From: Kistimonas sp964291505 | Lineage (GTDB): Bacteria; Pseudomonadota; Gammaproteobacteria; Pseudomonadales; Endozoicomonadaceae | Assembly (NCBI GenBank): GCA_964291505.2 | Contig: OZ220216.1 | Coordinates: forward strand, 1,922,001-1,986,000 | Direction: 5' to 3' | DNA: 64,000 nucleotides | In this document: piece after piece, positions 36,291 to 44,402 of the stretch | Position numbering within the stretch: the stretch's first letter is position 1 | Layout of the letters: every line of letters begins with the position of its first letter | Notes under the pieces: model-generated | Databases searched by the model: none | Seen by the model: only the letters and a program-made list of their open reading frames with translations | Told to the model about the DNA's origin: nothing | Translations under genes and position numbers: made by a program

Positions 36291-37661
36291 TTATAACGTC
36301 TCCACGGCCGCCTCGGCATCAGGACGATACCAGACCTCCACCCGACGGTTTTTCATCTTCCCCGAATCGGTTTGTTGATCCGTCAATGCCAAATAAGCGC
36401 CAAACCCCAAGACATCAACTTGCGATCGGGGAACTCCCTCGCGGATTAAGGCCTGACGCACTACTCGCCCCCGTAGCCGAGACAGTAACTTGGCATTGGG
36501 GTTATAGCCTTTATTTTCCGCAAAACCGACCAGAAGCAACCGACCGGGTTGCTCTTTCAGGAACAATGCAAGTCGCTCAACATCCTTGAGCGCCTTGTTA
36601 TCCAGCCGGGCCTTGCCTTCATAAAAACGAAAGTTCACTGACAAACGATAGTGGTGGTCAACCTGCTCACGGTAGTAGAGGGGCTCATCATCTAATACCG
36701 GCGACAACGGTGTGACATTCTGGGAAATATACCCCACCTGATCAACCACCTGCTGCCCCTGCTGGCCCATAGCAAAACGCATAAAATCCTCCGCATAGGG
36801 ATTGGGACGAACAGACGGAAGATAGAGGAAAAGACGGCGTGCCAGCGCATAATCTTCCGTAGCCACTGTCAACCTGTCAGGCAGTAATGCACGGGCCTCA
36901 CCACTGGCAATGGCGATCGCTCTGGCGTGCCCGATAGTATTCAGGCTTACAAAACCGATAGCACCAGGTTCAGCCGTCACGCGCCCCGATAGCACAGCGT
37001 TGGACTCAAACCGGATGGCAGCCGATGTTAATGAATAGGTCTCACCTAAAACCAACTTCCGGAAGGTATCCCAGGTCCCTGACCGTTCATCGCGGGCGTG
37101 GACCACAATGGGGCGATCCTCACCACCGAGCTCTGACCAATTCAAAACATCACCGGCAAAAATCCGGGCAACCTGATCAATCGTTAGTTGCCTCAACGGA
37201 TTGCCTGGGTGCACCACTACCGCGATACCATCAATGCCAACCACCGTCTCGGATGCGGCTGACATCAAATCACCATACCGTACCAGCGCCAATCGCTCTT
37301 GTTTGCGAATTTGACGCGATGAGGCTGCCATATCGGCTTCACCATTCAACAATGCGTTGAATCCGCTAGAACTTCCATGAGCCTTAACGTTAACCGCAAT
37401 CTGTCGCCCACTGGAATGGAGGGCCACAATCCGCTGCTCGTTTTCCACGGTGGTTGACTGAATCTGCGCCTGTTGAAGACCAACTGCCATCAACCAGTCC
37501 CGCACCAGCTCGGGCGCAAGACGTGCACCAATCGTATTAGACCCCTGGATAGTGAATAGCACATCAGGCGGGTCAACAAACAGGCTCGACATTAGTTGCT
37601 CATTGGCCCGCAGCGATGCTGTGCCTGTCATCAGCACCATAACCAGCAGTAAACGCACCAT
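36291..37661 (-). CDS. PstS-like substrate-binding protein fused to OmpA domain
   Basis: A 456-residue exported protein. After a signal peptide (MVRLLLVMVLMTGTASLRA) comes a phosphate-binding PstS-like domain: the IQGSNTIGARLAPELV and HGSSSGFNALLNGEADMAAS segments are the phosphate-loop type, with ERSGTWDTFRKL. A C-terminal OmpA-like peptidoglycan-binding domain follows (about residues 345-456; LLLVGFAENKGYNPNAKLLS and KNRRVEVWYRP). It probably holds a solute-binding domain at the cell wall. No ABC permease lies nearby. ATG 37661 has GGGGAG eight bases upstream. Confidence 0.82.
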   Translation of the reverse strand: MVRLLLVMVLMTGTASLRANEQLMSSLFVDPPDVLFTIQGSNTIGARLAPELVRDWLMAVGLQQAQIQSTTVENEQRIVALHSSGRQIAVNVKAHGSSSGFNALLNGEADMAASSRQIRKQERLALVRYGDLMSAASETVVGIDGIAVVVHPGNPLRQLTIDQVARIFAGDVLNWSELGGEDRPIVVHARDERSGTWDTFRKLVLGETYSLTSAAIRFESNAVLSGRVTAEPGAIGFVSLNTIGHARAIAIASGEARALLPDRLTVATEDYALARRLFLYLPSVRPNPYAEDFMRFAMGQQGQQVVDQVGYISQNVTPLSPVLDDEPLYYREQVDHHYRLSVNFRFYEGKARLDNKALKDVERLALFLKEQPGRLLLVGFAENKGYNPNAKLLSRLRGRVVRQALIREGVPRSQVDVLGFGAYLALTDQQTDSGKMKNRRVEVWYRPDAEAAVETL

Positions 37662-37795
37662 GTATCCGTACTCCCCTATTGTCCGTTTTATTGCAATCAT
37701 TGGTTTTAGCTGGTAAGAAAATTAGCAGTACAATATTGCTAAAACATGACACTGGGATCTGTGGTTTCGGCCGCACCCTAATAACGGATACCAGT

Positions 37796-38158
37796 ATGAC
37801 AGCCACTTACGACCTGATTTTCTCTGGCGAGATCGACGACAGTGTGGGCGAGGAAAAGGTGCGGCAAAACGTCGCGGCACTGTTTAAGGCGAGCCCGGCA
37901 CAGGTTGAAAAGCTGTTTTCCGGAAAAACCGTGGTACTGAAAAACGGGCTGGATGAAGCAACAGCCAAGAAATACCAGGCGGCCTTAAAAAAGGCAGGCG
38001 CCGTCTGCCAGCTGAGACAGAAGCAACCTGAAAACGCTCCCGCACCGCAACCAGAAGCCTTCCCCGCAAGCGGCACATCAGAACCAAAAGCATCATCAAG
38101 AACCCTGCGGCCAGCGACAAGACCCAAATCAACACTACTGAAGCAGGCATTACCGTAG
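37796..38158 (+). CDS. conserved protein of unknown function, C-terminus frameshifted
   Basis: A 120-residue product as encoded: an N-terminal domain (TYDLIFSGEIDDSVGEEKV ... LFSGKTVVLKNGLDEATAKKYQ) known to me only as part of uncharacterised gammaproteobacterial proteins, then a Pro/Ala-rich linker. Similar proteins continue with repeats of the type GADV ... DTSxLSL. Here that continuation is present but in another frame: bases around 38130-38320 encode AGITVAPVGADV and VPDTSSISLRPQSG in the -1 frame, which stays open to 38451. A frameshift between about 38040 and 38130 therefore truncates the gene. It is probably inner-membrane or cytoplasmic; function is unknown. Confidence 0.6.
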   Translation: MTATYDLIFSGEIDDSVGEEKVRQNVAALFKASPAQVEKLFSGKTVVLKNGLDEATAKKYQAALKKAGAVCQLRQKQPENAPAPQPEAFPASGTSEPKASSRTLRPATRPKSTLLKQALP

Positions 38159-38405
38159 CACCTGTCGGCGCTGACGTTCAGGACAAGAAACCGGAACCCC
38201 ATTACGATGTACCGGACACCAGTAGCATTAGCCTGCGCCCACAGTCGGGCTACCTGGTTGATCCGTCCCAGGATGAGCCCCCACCCGCTCCCGATACCAG
38301 TCACATGTACGCTCGACTCACAGGATTAATCTGTTACTGCTTGCTGCTCCCTGTCAGATCCGGCAGGGACAAACAACCTCACTCAACCACGCTGGAAAAC
38401 TTATC

Positions 38406-39008
38406 ATGCCTAATCGTCTACTTACTTTCATTGGCGCTTTTCTGTTGCTGATCACCGGCATCACTCATGCCAGCTCGCCGGAAGCCGCCACCAGCGCATC
38501 ACAACCACAAACGAACGACGTGGTCGTAGACATCAACACCAGCCAAGGTACGATCACCCTCAACCTTGATAAACAACACTCCCCTGAAACCGTTAGCAAC
38601 TTTCTCAAATATGCTAACGAAGGGTTTTACGATGGCACCATCTTTCATCGGGTTATCGCCAACTTCATGATCCAGGGAGGGGGCATGACACCAGATATGA
38701 GCCGTAAAGAGACAGACAAACCCATTCGTAATGAATCAGGTAATGGCTTATCCAACCGGCGGGGCACCATCGCCATGGCCCGAACCAGCAACCCGGACAG
38801 CGCAACCAGCCAGTTCTTCATTAACCTGGTTGACAACAACTACCTTGATGGCTCGCAATCACAGCCCGGCTACACCGTATTTGGTGAAGTGATCGACGGC
38901 ATGAATGTCGTGGAGAAAATCGGCAAAGCCCGCACAACCCGTAAAGGGCCACATGCGGACGTACCATCAGAAACCATTACCATTGAAAGCGTCACGGTAC
39001 GCCAGTAA
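38406..39008 (+). CDS. ppiA: periplasmic cyclophilin-type peptidyl-prolyl isomerase (PpiA-like)
   Basis: A 200-residue protein with a Sec signal peptide (MPNRLLTFIGAFLLLITGIT, cleavage near AHA-SS) and a cyclophilin domain: FHRVIANFMIQGGG, RRGTIAMARTSNPDSATSQFF and GYTVFGEVIDGM carry the active-site Arg, Phe and Gln residues. It assists folding in the periplasm. It lies intact between two frameshifted genes. A hairpin follows the stop. Confidence 0.93.
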   Translation: MPNRLLTFIGAFLLLITGITHASSPEAATSASQPQTNDVVVDINTSQGTITLNLDKQHSPETVSNFLKYANEGFYDGTIFHRVIANFMIQGGGMTPDMSRKETDKPIRNESGNGLSNRRGTIAMARTSNPDSATSQFFINLVDNNYLDGSQSQPGYTVFGEVIDGMNVVEKIGKARTTRKGPHADVPSETITIESVTVRQ

Positions 39009-39020
39009 CGTTCAGCATTC

Positions 39021-39045
39021 GCCATGACCGGTAATCGGTCATGGC
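39021..39045. terminator. hairpin after ppiA
   Basis: The perfect 10-bp arms GCCATGACCG and CGGTCATGGC enclose a 5-base loop 13 bases after the ppiA stop. There is no T-run, so it may act as an mRNA-stabilising hairpin or a weak terminator. Confidence 0.5.
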
Positions 39046-39159
39046 CTGTCAGAGAGGTCAACCCAAACCCCTGATGCTTTGTTACCATCCCTTCAATAAA
39101 AAAGACAAAACCAGCCGTTTTGCTCATAACAAGACTTTTCAAAAGACAACGGACGGGTA

Positions 39160-40160
39160 ATGCGCAAGTTACCACTTATTCTGCTGATATTTCTCCTGGC
39201 CACACTATCGCGCCTCACACAGGCAAACGATGCATGGGCAGCTTATCCTGAAACGCTACCGCAATATGATTACAGCGGCGCAAACTCAAACACCATTGGG
39301 ATCGCCTTACCACCGGTATTAATGAGCCCTTTCCCGATGTGGCTTACTTGAAAAGCATGGTGAACAACCACCCAGAACTGACCAACATCATTACTGACAC
39401 ACTCAACAACACCGACAGCACTAACGATCAGGCCATCGATCCCAAGACGATTAGTGATACAGAATACCAACTCTACGCTGCACAGTTACAGGATGCCTGG
39501 CGCGCCCTGTTCGAGGGTCGGTTCCAGGAAGCCAAACAGCTCGGAATCGCATTAGGCCCCGCCGGCTACATCCCGGCGCTTTATGCACAATGCATTTACG
39601 CCCAATATTTAGCACGATCCCCACAGGAAAAGCACGACCTTCTACGGGAAGTGATTACGCTCTCTGAACAGTCTGCGTGGTTACGAACCTATCACCCATT
39701 ACGTCTTGTTCAGTAATGCTTATGCCAAAGCCCGCATTGCCGAGGATCTCAGCTTAAGTGAAGCCCTGGCGACCGGCTACACCCGCCCGATGAAATCAGA
39801 TCTTGAACAGTTAATGTCTCTGCAACCCAATCACTTGTTCGGTGCTGCAGCGTTGGGCGGTGTTCATGCAGGCATTATCGACAAAGCGGGTAAGCTGGTT
39901 GGCAGGATGACTTACGGCGCCAATGAAAAAACCATGCGGAAATGGTTTGAACAGGCGATGAATCACACCCCTCTGCCACCGGTCATTCCATTGGAATACA
40001 GCATCGCCCTGAATCGTCTGCATGGAAGCAAAGAAGCAGATAAAATTAAGCAATTGCTGACAAAAGCAAAACTATCGCTCCAGCCAGTGCTGAAGAAAGC
40101 CTGGAAATGGCCAAGGTAAGGGCCATGCTGAAAGCGATAGAGGCGGGAAATAACAATTGA
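39160..40160 (+). pseudogene. broken gene for exported TPR-like protein (three frameshifts)
   Basis: One gene of about 330 codons is spread over three frames. It starts with a signal peptide (MRKLPLILLIFLLATLSRLTQA). A shift near 39282, within GCGCAAAC, leads into a frame reading GINEPFPDVAYLKSMV. A second, near 39695 within CACCC, leads into HYVLFSNAYAKARIAED. A third, near 40070 within GCAAAAC, leads into IAPASAEESLEMAKVRAML, ending at the TGA at 40160. Each shift can be cured by one or two bases at a short homopolymer. The parts are helical and TPR-like (YAAQLQDAWRALFEGRFQEA). The family was not recognised. It is either a decaying gene or a set of base-call errors. Confidence 0.7.
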
Positions 40161-40210
40161 TAACGGAAAGCATCCGGCTATCCAATATCAATGAATAGCC
40201 GGACTCACAA

Positions 40211-40813
40211 TCAGGCAGTGACTTCCCGCCGCCCGGCAAAGGCATGGGCCAGCGTTCCGCCATCGACGTACTCTAACTCACCACCCAGTGGTACACCGTG
40301 GGCAATACGAGAAACCTTTAACCCACGACGACGCACCTGATCCGCCAGATAATGGGCCGTCGCCTCGCCTTCTACGGTTGGATTGGTCGCCAGAATGACT
40401 TCCTCGACCTCGATCTCATCCAGCAGACGCAGCAACTCAGGCGCACCGATATCATCCGGACCAATGCCATCGATCGGTGACAGATGCCCCATCAAAACAA
40501 AGTAGTAACCGCGATAGCTACCAGCCTGCTCAATGGCCAGCACATCGGCGGGCGTCTCAACGACACAGAGCAATCGCTGATCCCGCGTATGGCTGGAGCA
40601 GATCGCACAGAGTTCGGTTTCCGTTAGCGTACGACACCGCTTGCAGCGTCCTACACCCTCCATGGCAGCCTGAAGCGTCTCTGCGAGCGCCAGCGCCCCT
40701 TCCCGGTCACGCTCCAGCAGGTGCATGGCCATACGCTGGGCACTCTTGGGTCCGACACCCGGCAAACAGCGCAGCGTCTCCATCAGGCGAACAATTAGCG
40801 GACTGAATGACAT
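40211..40813 (-). CDS. recR: RecR recombination mediator
   Basis: A 200-residue protein with a helix-hairpin-helix region (LMETLRCLPGVGPKSAQRMA), a four-Cys zinc finger CKRCRTLTETELCAIC, and a Toprim domain (VVETPADVLAIEQAG, ILATNPTVEGEATA). With RecO it loads RecA on single-stranded DNA. ATG 40813 (MSFSPLIVRL) is the family start; longer in-frame extensions run into ybaB. It lies 13 bases after ybaB in the conserved dnaX-ybaB-recR order. Confidence 0.96.
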   Translation of the reverse strand: MSFSPLIVRLMETLRCLPGVGPKSAQRMAMHLLERDREGALALAETLQAAMEGVGRCKRCRTLTETELCAICSSHTRDQRLLCVVETPADVLAIEQAGSYRGYYFVLMGHLSPIDGIGPDDIGAPELLRLLDEIEVEEVILATNPTVEGEATAHYLADQVRRRGLKVSRIAHGVPLGGELEYVDGGTLAHAFAGRREVTA

Positions 40814-40826
40814 AGTTTGGCGTGTC

Positions 40827-41159
40827 TCAGAAAGGCATCTTGAAGCCGGCTGGCAAGCCCATACCACCGGTCAACTCAGCCATACGTTCCTGCTGATTCT
40901 TTTCCAGCTTGCGCACAGCATCGTTCACTGCCGCAGCCAGCAGATCTTCCAGCATTTCCTTCTCTTCGGTCATCAGGCTGGGGTCGATGGTGACACGACG
41001 AACATCATGACGCCCGTTCATGACCACCTGCACCAGTCCGGCACCGGACTCACCCTGCACTTCGGCGTTGGCCAGCTCTTCCTGCATTTTCTGCATCTGC
41101 TCCTGCATCTGCTGAGCCTGCTTCATCAGGTTGCCCATACCACCTTTCAACATATCCAC
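40827..41159 (-). CDS. ybaB: YbaB/EbfC nucleoid-associated protein
   Basis: A 110-residue DNA-binding protein: a Gln/Met-rich N-terminal helix (MKQAQQMQEQMQKMQEELAN), the VQGESGAGLVQVVMNGRHDV strand region and the DPSLMTEEKEMLEDLLAAAVNDA helix. It forms a tweezer-like dimer on DNA. Its position between dnaX and recR is conserved in gammaproteobacteria. Confidence 0.95.
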   Translation of the reverse strand: MDMLKGGMGNLMKQAQQMQEQMQKMQEELANAEVQGESGAGLVQVVMNGRHDVRRVTIDPSLMTEEKEMLEDLLAAAVNDAVRKLEKNQQERMAELTGGMGLPAGFKMPF

Positions 41160-41227
41160 CTCATAATGACCGACCTGCCCTGTATGGCAGGTCTGATATT
41201 GGTATTTCGTCGTTCAACGGCCGACAA

Positions 41228-41704
41228 TCAGTCGACCGGCTCAATTGTATGATCAAGAATGGTGCCGGAGAATGTGCTGACCAATGTCTGCACCCGCTCA
41301 TCGGCATAAATACTGTTTACGGCTTCCTGCTGCCGCTCCTGTCGACGCCGCTCTCGCCAGGCCGCCGGGGTTTCCCGATCAGCTGCGCCGGGCGCCACCG
41401 TCAGCGTCACCGACGTATCAAAATACTCGCTGAGCGCCGCCTCTATACGTAGACGATGAGTGTCGTTGTATAAGGTATCGTGGTTCTGGTCAAGTACCAT
41501 GGTCAGACGATGACCGTCGACAGCTTCCAGCAGGCAATAGGAAGCAATTGTACGGGTGACACCTGCCAATGGCAGCTCCTGAAATACCGCAATCCAGCTA
41601 TCAGGTGTTAACGCAGACAACGGCAGCCGTTCTGTTGACGGTGGCAAGATCTCTTCAGCCGCTGGCTCAGAAGCGACACTTCTCTTGCGCTGTGGTTTCA
41701 GGAG
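41228..41704 (-). CDS. dnaX: DnaX tau-specific C-terminal domain, out of frame with DnaX
   Basis: About 158 codons, opening after a TGA at 41705-41707. They encode LLKPQRKRSVASEPAAEEI, then PDSWIAVFQELPLAGVTRTIASYCLL and FSGTILDHTIEPVD. This is the tau domain V that binds the polymerase III alpha subunit. It lies in the -1 frame relative to the 487-residue upstream part; together they give about 643 residues, the length of E. coli tau. The two frames overlap only at 41701-41704, and no AAAAAAG-type slippery sequence is there. It has no good independent start. Probably one gene interrupted by a missing base near 41701. Confidence 0.75.
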   Translation of the reverse strand, partial: LLKPQRKRSVASEPAAEEILPPSTERLPLSALTPDSWIAVFQELPLAGVTRTIASYCLLEAVDGHRLTMVLDQNHDTLYNDTHRLRIEAALSEYFDTSVTLTVAPGAADRETPAAWRERRRQERQQEAVNSIYADERVQTLVSTFSGTILDHTIEPVD

Positions 41705-43161
41705 TCATTGGGTAACTCAGGCGTCACGACCTCAGGCAAGGTGACTGCGACCTCGGGCTCTGGCTGCACAAACTCAGGTTCGGGAGCCACTATTGCTGGC
41801 TCACCCAGAACAACAGTCTCTTGCAGCGAAGACTCCTGCTCTATCGATTCTGCAGCCAATGCATTGAACGCATCAGGATCGACTACAGGTAAAGGCGCAG
41901 ATTCCTGCTGCACCGGTTCCTGTTGAACAGGTTCCGGCACCTGCTGAGCCATGCCAACCGCAGGCTCAGGTTCTTCACGCTCGCTTTGTTCCGGCTGTGA
42001 TGCTGCAGGACTGCTATCCATTTGCCCTGTCGATGCTCTTCCCTGCTGCAGCGGTTGTACCGGCGCCAAAGGAACACCGTCAGGACGGAAGGCCAGCATA
42101 CGCAGCATCACCATCTCAAATCCTGTGCGCGGATCCGGTGAGAGCGGCAGATCACGCCGACCAATCAGGCCAGACTGATAATACAGCTGCACATCCTCAG
42201 CCGTCATCTGTCGCGCCAGGGACAGTACGTTGTCTCGATCCCCCTGGCTGTTATCCACGGCATCGGGAACTGCCTGCGCAATGGCTACCCGGTGAAGGAC
42301 CGACAGCATATCAGCCAATACCGAGGTATAGTCCGGCCCATGCTCCGCCAGCCCTGCCACTGTACTCAGGACATTGGATGCATCACCGGTCGCCAGTGCC
42401 GACACTACATTCAGCACCTGGCTGCGATCAATGGTACCGAGCATGGCGCTGACACCCTGCTCAGTAATCGAGTTATCACAGAAAGCAATCGCCTGGTCGG
42501 TCAGGCTGAGCGCATCCCGCATACTGCCATCAGCCGCGCGCCCCAACTGCCAGAGCGCACTGGCTTCGTATTGAATGCCTTCCTTATCCAATACATCCTG
42601 CAGGTGCCCCACGACCTTTTCCGGCGACATATTCTTCAGACTGAACTGCAGGCAGCGAGACAGGATGGTGATAGGCAGTTTCTGCGGATCGGTAGTGGCC
42701 AACAGGAACTTCACATGAGGTGGCGGTTCTTCCAGCGTTTTCAGCAGTGCATTGAAACTGTGCTGGGACAACATGTGCACTTCGTCGATCAGGTAGATCT
42801 TGAAGCGGCCGCGGGTGGGCGCATACTGCACGTTATCCAGCAGTTCGCGGGTATCTTCCACCTTGGTTCGGGAAGCTGCGTCAACCTCGATGAGATCGAC
42901 AAAACGCCCTTCATCGATCTCCTGGCAGGCAGAACACTGCCCACAGGGTTCCGATGTGACACCGGTCTCGCAGTTGAGACACTTGGCCAGGATACGGGCG
43001 ATGGTCGTTTTACCCACCCCCCGGGTACCCGTGAATAGATAGGCGTGATGAAGCCGGCCACTATCAAGGGCATTGATCAGCGCCTGCAGGACATGCACCT
43101 GTCCTACCAGCTCCTTGAAGGTACGGGGGCGCCACTTTCGGGCAAGTACCTGATAACTCAT
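41698..43161 (-). CDS. dnaX: DNA polymerase III clamp-loader subunit DnaX (gamma-like part)
   Basis: A 487-residue AAA+ clamp-loader subunit. It has Walker A GTRGVGKTT, a zinc module CLNCETGVTSEPCGQCSAC, Walker B-region LIDEVHMLS, and the sensor 1 segment LLATTDPQKLP. The lid and collar domain follow to about residue 370, then a Pro/Glu/Gln-rich linker. The frame ends at TGA 41698-41700 before the tau-specific domain, so the encoded product resembles gamma. The order ffs-dnaX-ybaB-recR is conserved. Confidence 0.93.
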   Translation of the reverse strand: MSYQVLARKWRPRTFKELVGQVHVLQALINALDSGRLHHAYLFTGTRGVGKTTIARILAKCLNCETGVTSEPCGQCSACQEIDEGRFVDLIEVDAASRTKVEDTRELLDNVQYAPTRGRFKIYLIDEVHMLSQHSFNALLKTLEEPPPHVKFLLATTDPQKLPITILSRCLQFSLKNMSPEKVVGHLQDVLDKEGIQYEASALWQLGRAADGSMRDALSLTDQAIAFCDNSITEQGVSAMLGTIDRSQVLNVVSALATGDASNVLSTVAGLAEHGPDYTSVLADMLSVLHRVAIAQAVPDAVDNSQGDRDNVLSLARQMTAEDVQLYYQSGLIGRRDLPLSPDPRTGFEMVMLRMLAFRPDGVPLAPVQPLQQGRASTGQMDSSPAASQPEQSEREEPEPAVGMAQQVPEPVQQEPVQQESAPLPVVDPDAFNALAAESIEQESSLQETVVLGEPAIVAPEPEFVQPEPEVAVTLPEVVTPELPNDS

Positions 43162-43405
43162 TGGCTGTTCATTACTCCAGGGACAATTCCGGACACGAAA
43201 TCAAGTGCCAGCCAACCTGCAGCCCCGCTCAAGCCGGGAAACCGCAACAGACGGCAGGTCATTCCACAACAGTTACAGGAAGACACTCAGGCAATTACAA
43301 CGTTATATGCTAACTGAAATCACACCGGCAATGCACGAAACCACCGCATGAAATCGTCTTCTGGGATACAAATGAAGGTAATGAATGGAGAAGAAATAGA
43401 TTGGA

Positions 43406-43517
43406 GGCGTCCCCTACCAGCCACACCCCGGCACATGCGCGCACTGCTACCGTTGCTCCCTTCCGGGCCTGGCGGAGTTCACAGCTGCTCATTGCGGGGG
43501 GACCGGCAAGGTCCGCC
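43406..43517 (-). ncRNA. ffs: 4.5S signal recognition particle RNA
   Basis: Read on the minus strand, the central hairpin CAGGCCCGGAAGGGAGCAAC matches the SRP RNA consensus (GGAA-type loop with the asymmetric AGCA internal loop). It is flanked by CCCGCAA on the 5' side and GTGCCGGGGTGTGGCTGG on the 3' side, as in E. coli 4.5S RNA. GGCG and CGCC ends pair to close the molecule at about 112 nt. It lies upstream of dnaX, the conserved gammaproteobacterial position. Exact ends are estimated. The 43162-43405 leader between it and dnaX shows nothing else. Confidence 0.92.
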
Positions 43518-43593
43518 ATAAAGATGCCGACTGAGAGCTCGTCGGCAGCGGGGTGCATTCTCCCTGAAAGCACGCCCGTTTGCAACCCGTTTC

Positions 43594-44148
43594 TCAGCCC
43601 AACAGACTGAAAATACCGAGACCAATAAAGAGTGCGGCCGCCACAAAACGCACCCATTGCAGCTTGAAGCGATCACCGGCACGACAACCCATCCATACCG
43701 CCGGTATATTGGCCAACATCATTCCCAGTGTTGAACCGGCCACTACCATCAGCAGCGCATCATAGCGCGCCGCCAGGATCACCGTTGCCACCTGGGTTTT
43801 GTCGCCGATTTCCGCCAGAAAGAAAGCCACCAGCGTTGCCAGAAATGGCCCCAGTTGTTTTTTATTATCGTTATCTTCATCCATCGTGTCGGGAATCAGC
43901 GTCCACAGCCCCACGCCGATGAAGGAAAGCGCCACCAGTAGTTTTAAAGTATCCGGTGAAAAGACACCCGCCAGCCACTGCCCCGCCAGTCCGGCCAGCC
44001 CATGGTTCGCCAGCGTGGCAATCAGAATACCCCAGAACAGTGGCCAGAAGCGTCGATAGCGGCAGGCCAGGATCAACGCCAGCAACTGGGTTTTATCACC
44101 AATTTCCGCGATAGCGACACTCAATGTCGAGACAAGCAATGCATCCAA
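43594..44148 (-). CDS. UPF0016/GDT1-family manganese exporter (MneA-like)
   Basis: A 184-residue membrane protein with the two signature motifs of the family, AEIGDKTQLLAL and AEIGDKTQVATV, one in each three-helix repeat. Family members (MneA in Vibrio, GDT1 in yeast) export manganese or exchange cations. The start is taken as TTG 44148 (LDALLVSTLSVAIAEIGDKT) because that is where the family begins; frames further upstream run into the riboswitch. Control by a manganese riboswitch upstream fits this function. Confidence 0.88.
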   Translation of the reverse strand: MDALLVSTLSVAIAEIGDKTQLLALILACRYRRFWPLFWGILIATLANHGLAGLAGQWLAGVFSPDTLKLLVALSFIGVGLWTLIPDTMDEDNDNKKQLGPFLATLVAFFLAEIGDKTQVATVILAARYDALLMVVAGSTLGMMLANIPAVWMGCRAGDRFKLQWVRFVAAALFIGLGIFSLLG

Positions 44149-44224
44149 GAAAACATCCAGAAGGGCGGGTCTGACAACGTCGGAACACACTACCCTGCCC
44201 GCCCTCGGAGTCAGGATACTGCGT

Positions 44225-44362
44225 TCCGGTCTTGCCAAACCAGGGAACCCGTGAGAGGTTCCGGCAGGTCGTGATCGCCATGACCATGAGGGCCAAGTGT
44301 GTTGACGATCACGCTACAAGGGAGTCGACAGACGACTCCCGGGAGCAGGCTACTCCCCGGTA
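44225..44362 (-). promoter_or_regulatory. yybP-ykoY manganese riboswitch
   Basis: On the minus strand upstream of the UPF0016 gene are the conserved elements GGGGAGTAGCC (44358-44348), ACACACTTGGCC and CATGGTCATGGCG, then ACCTGCCGGAACC, and finally GGCAAGACCGG (44236-44226), with a variable stem GGGAGTCGTCTGTCGACTCCC-like between. These are the paired junction loops of the yybP-ykoY aptamer that senses Mn2+. Ends are approximate. Confidence 0.85.
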
Positions 44363-44402
44363 ACAGGTGCGTATCCTAGCGGGATACGCGGGAGGTTACA
44401 AA

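Noticed and set aside
37807..38304. 165-codon minus-strand frame antisense to the frameshifted gene
   Set aside because: The composition is that of a shadow frame, and the plus-strand reading is clearly the conserved one.
41690..41710. Programmed -1 frameshift as in E. coli dnaX
   Set aside because: There is no AAAAAAG or similar heptamer in the four-base window where both frames are open.
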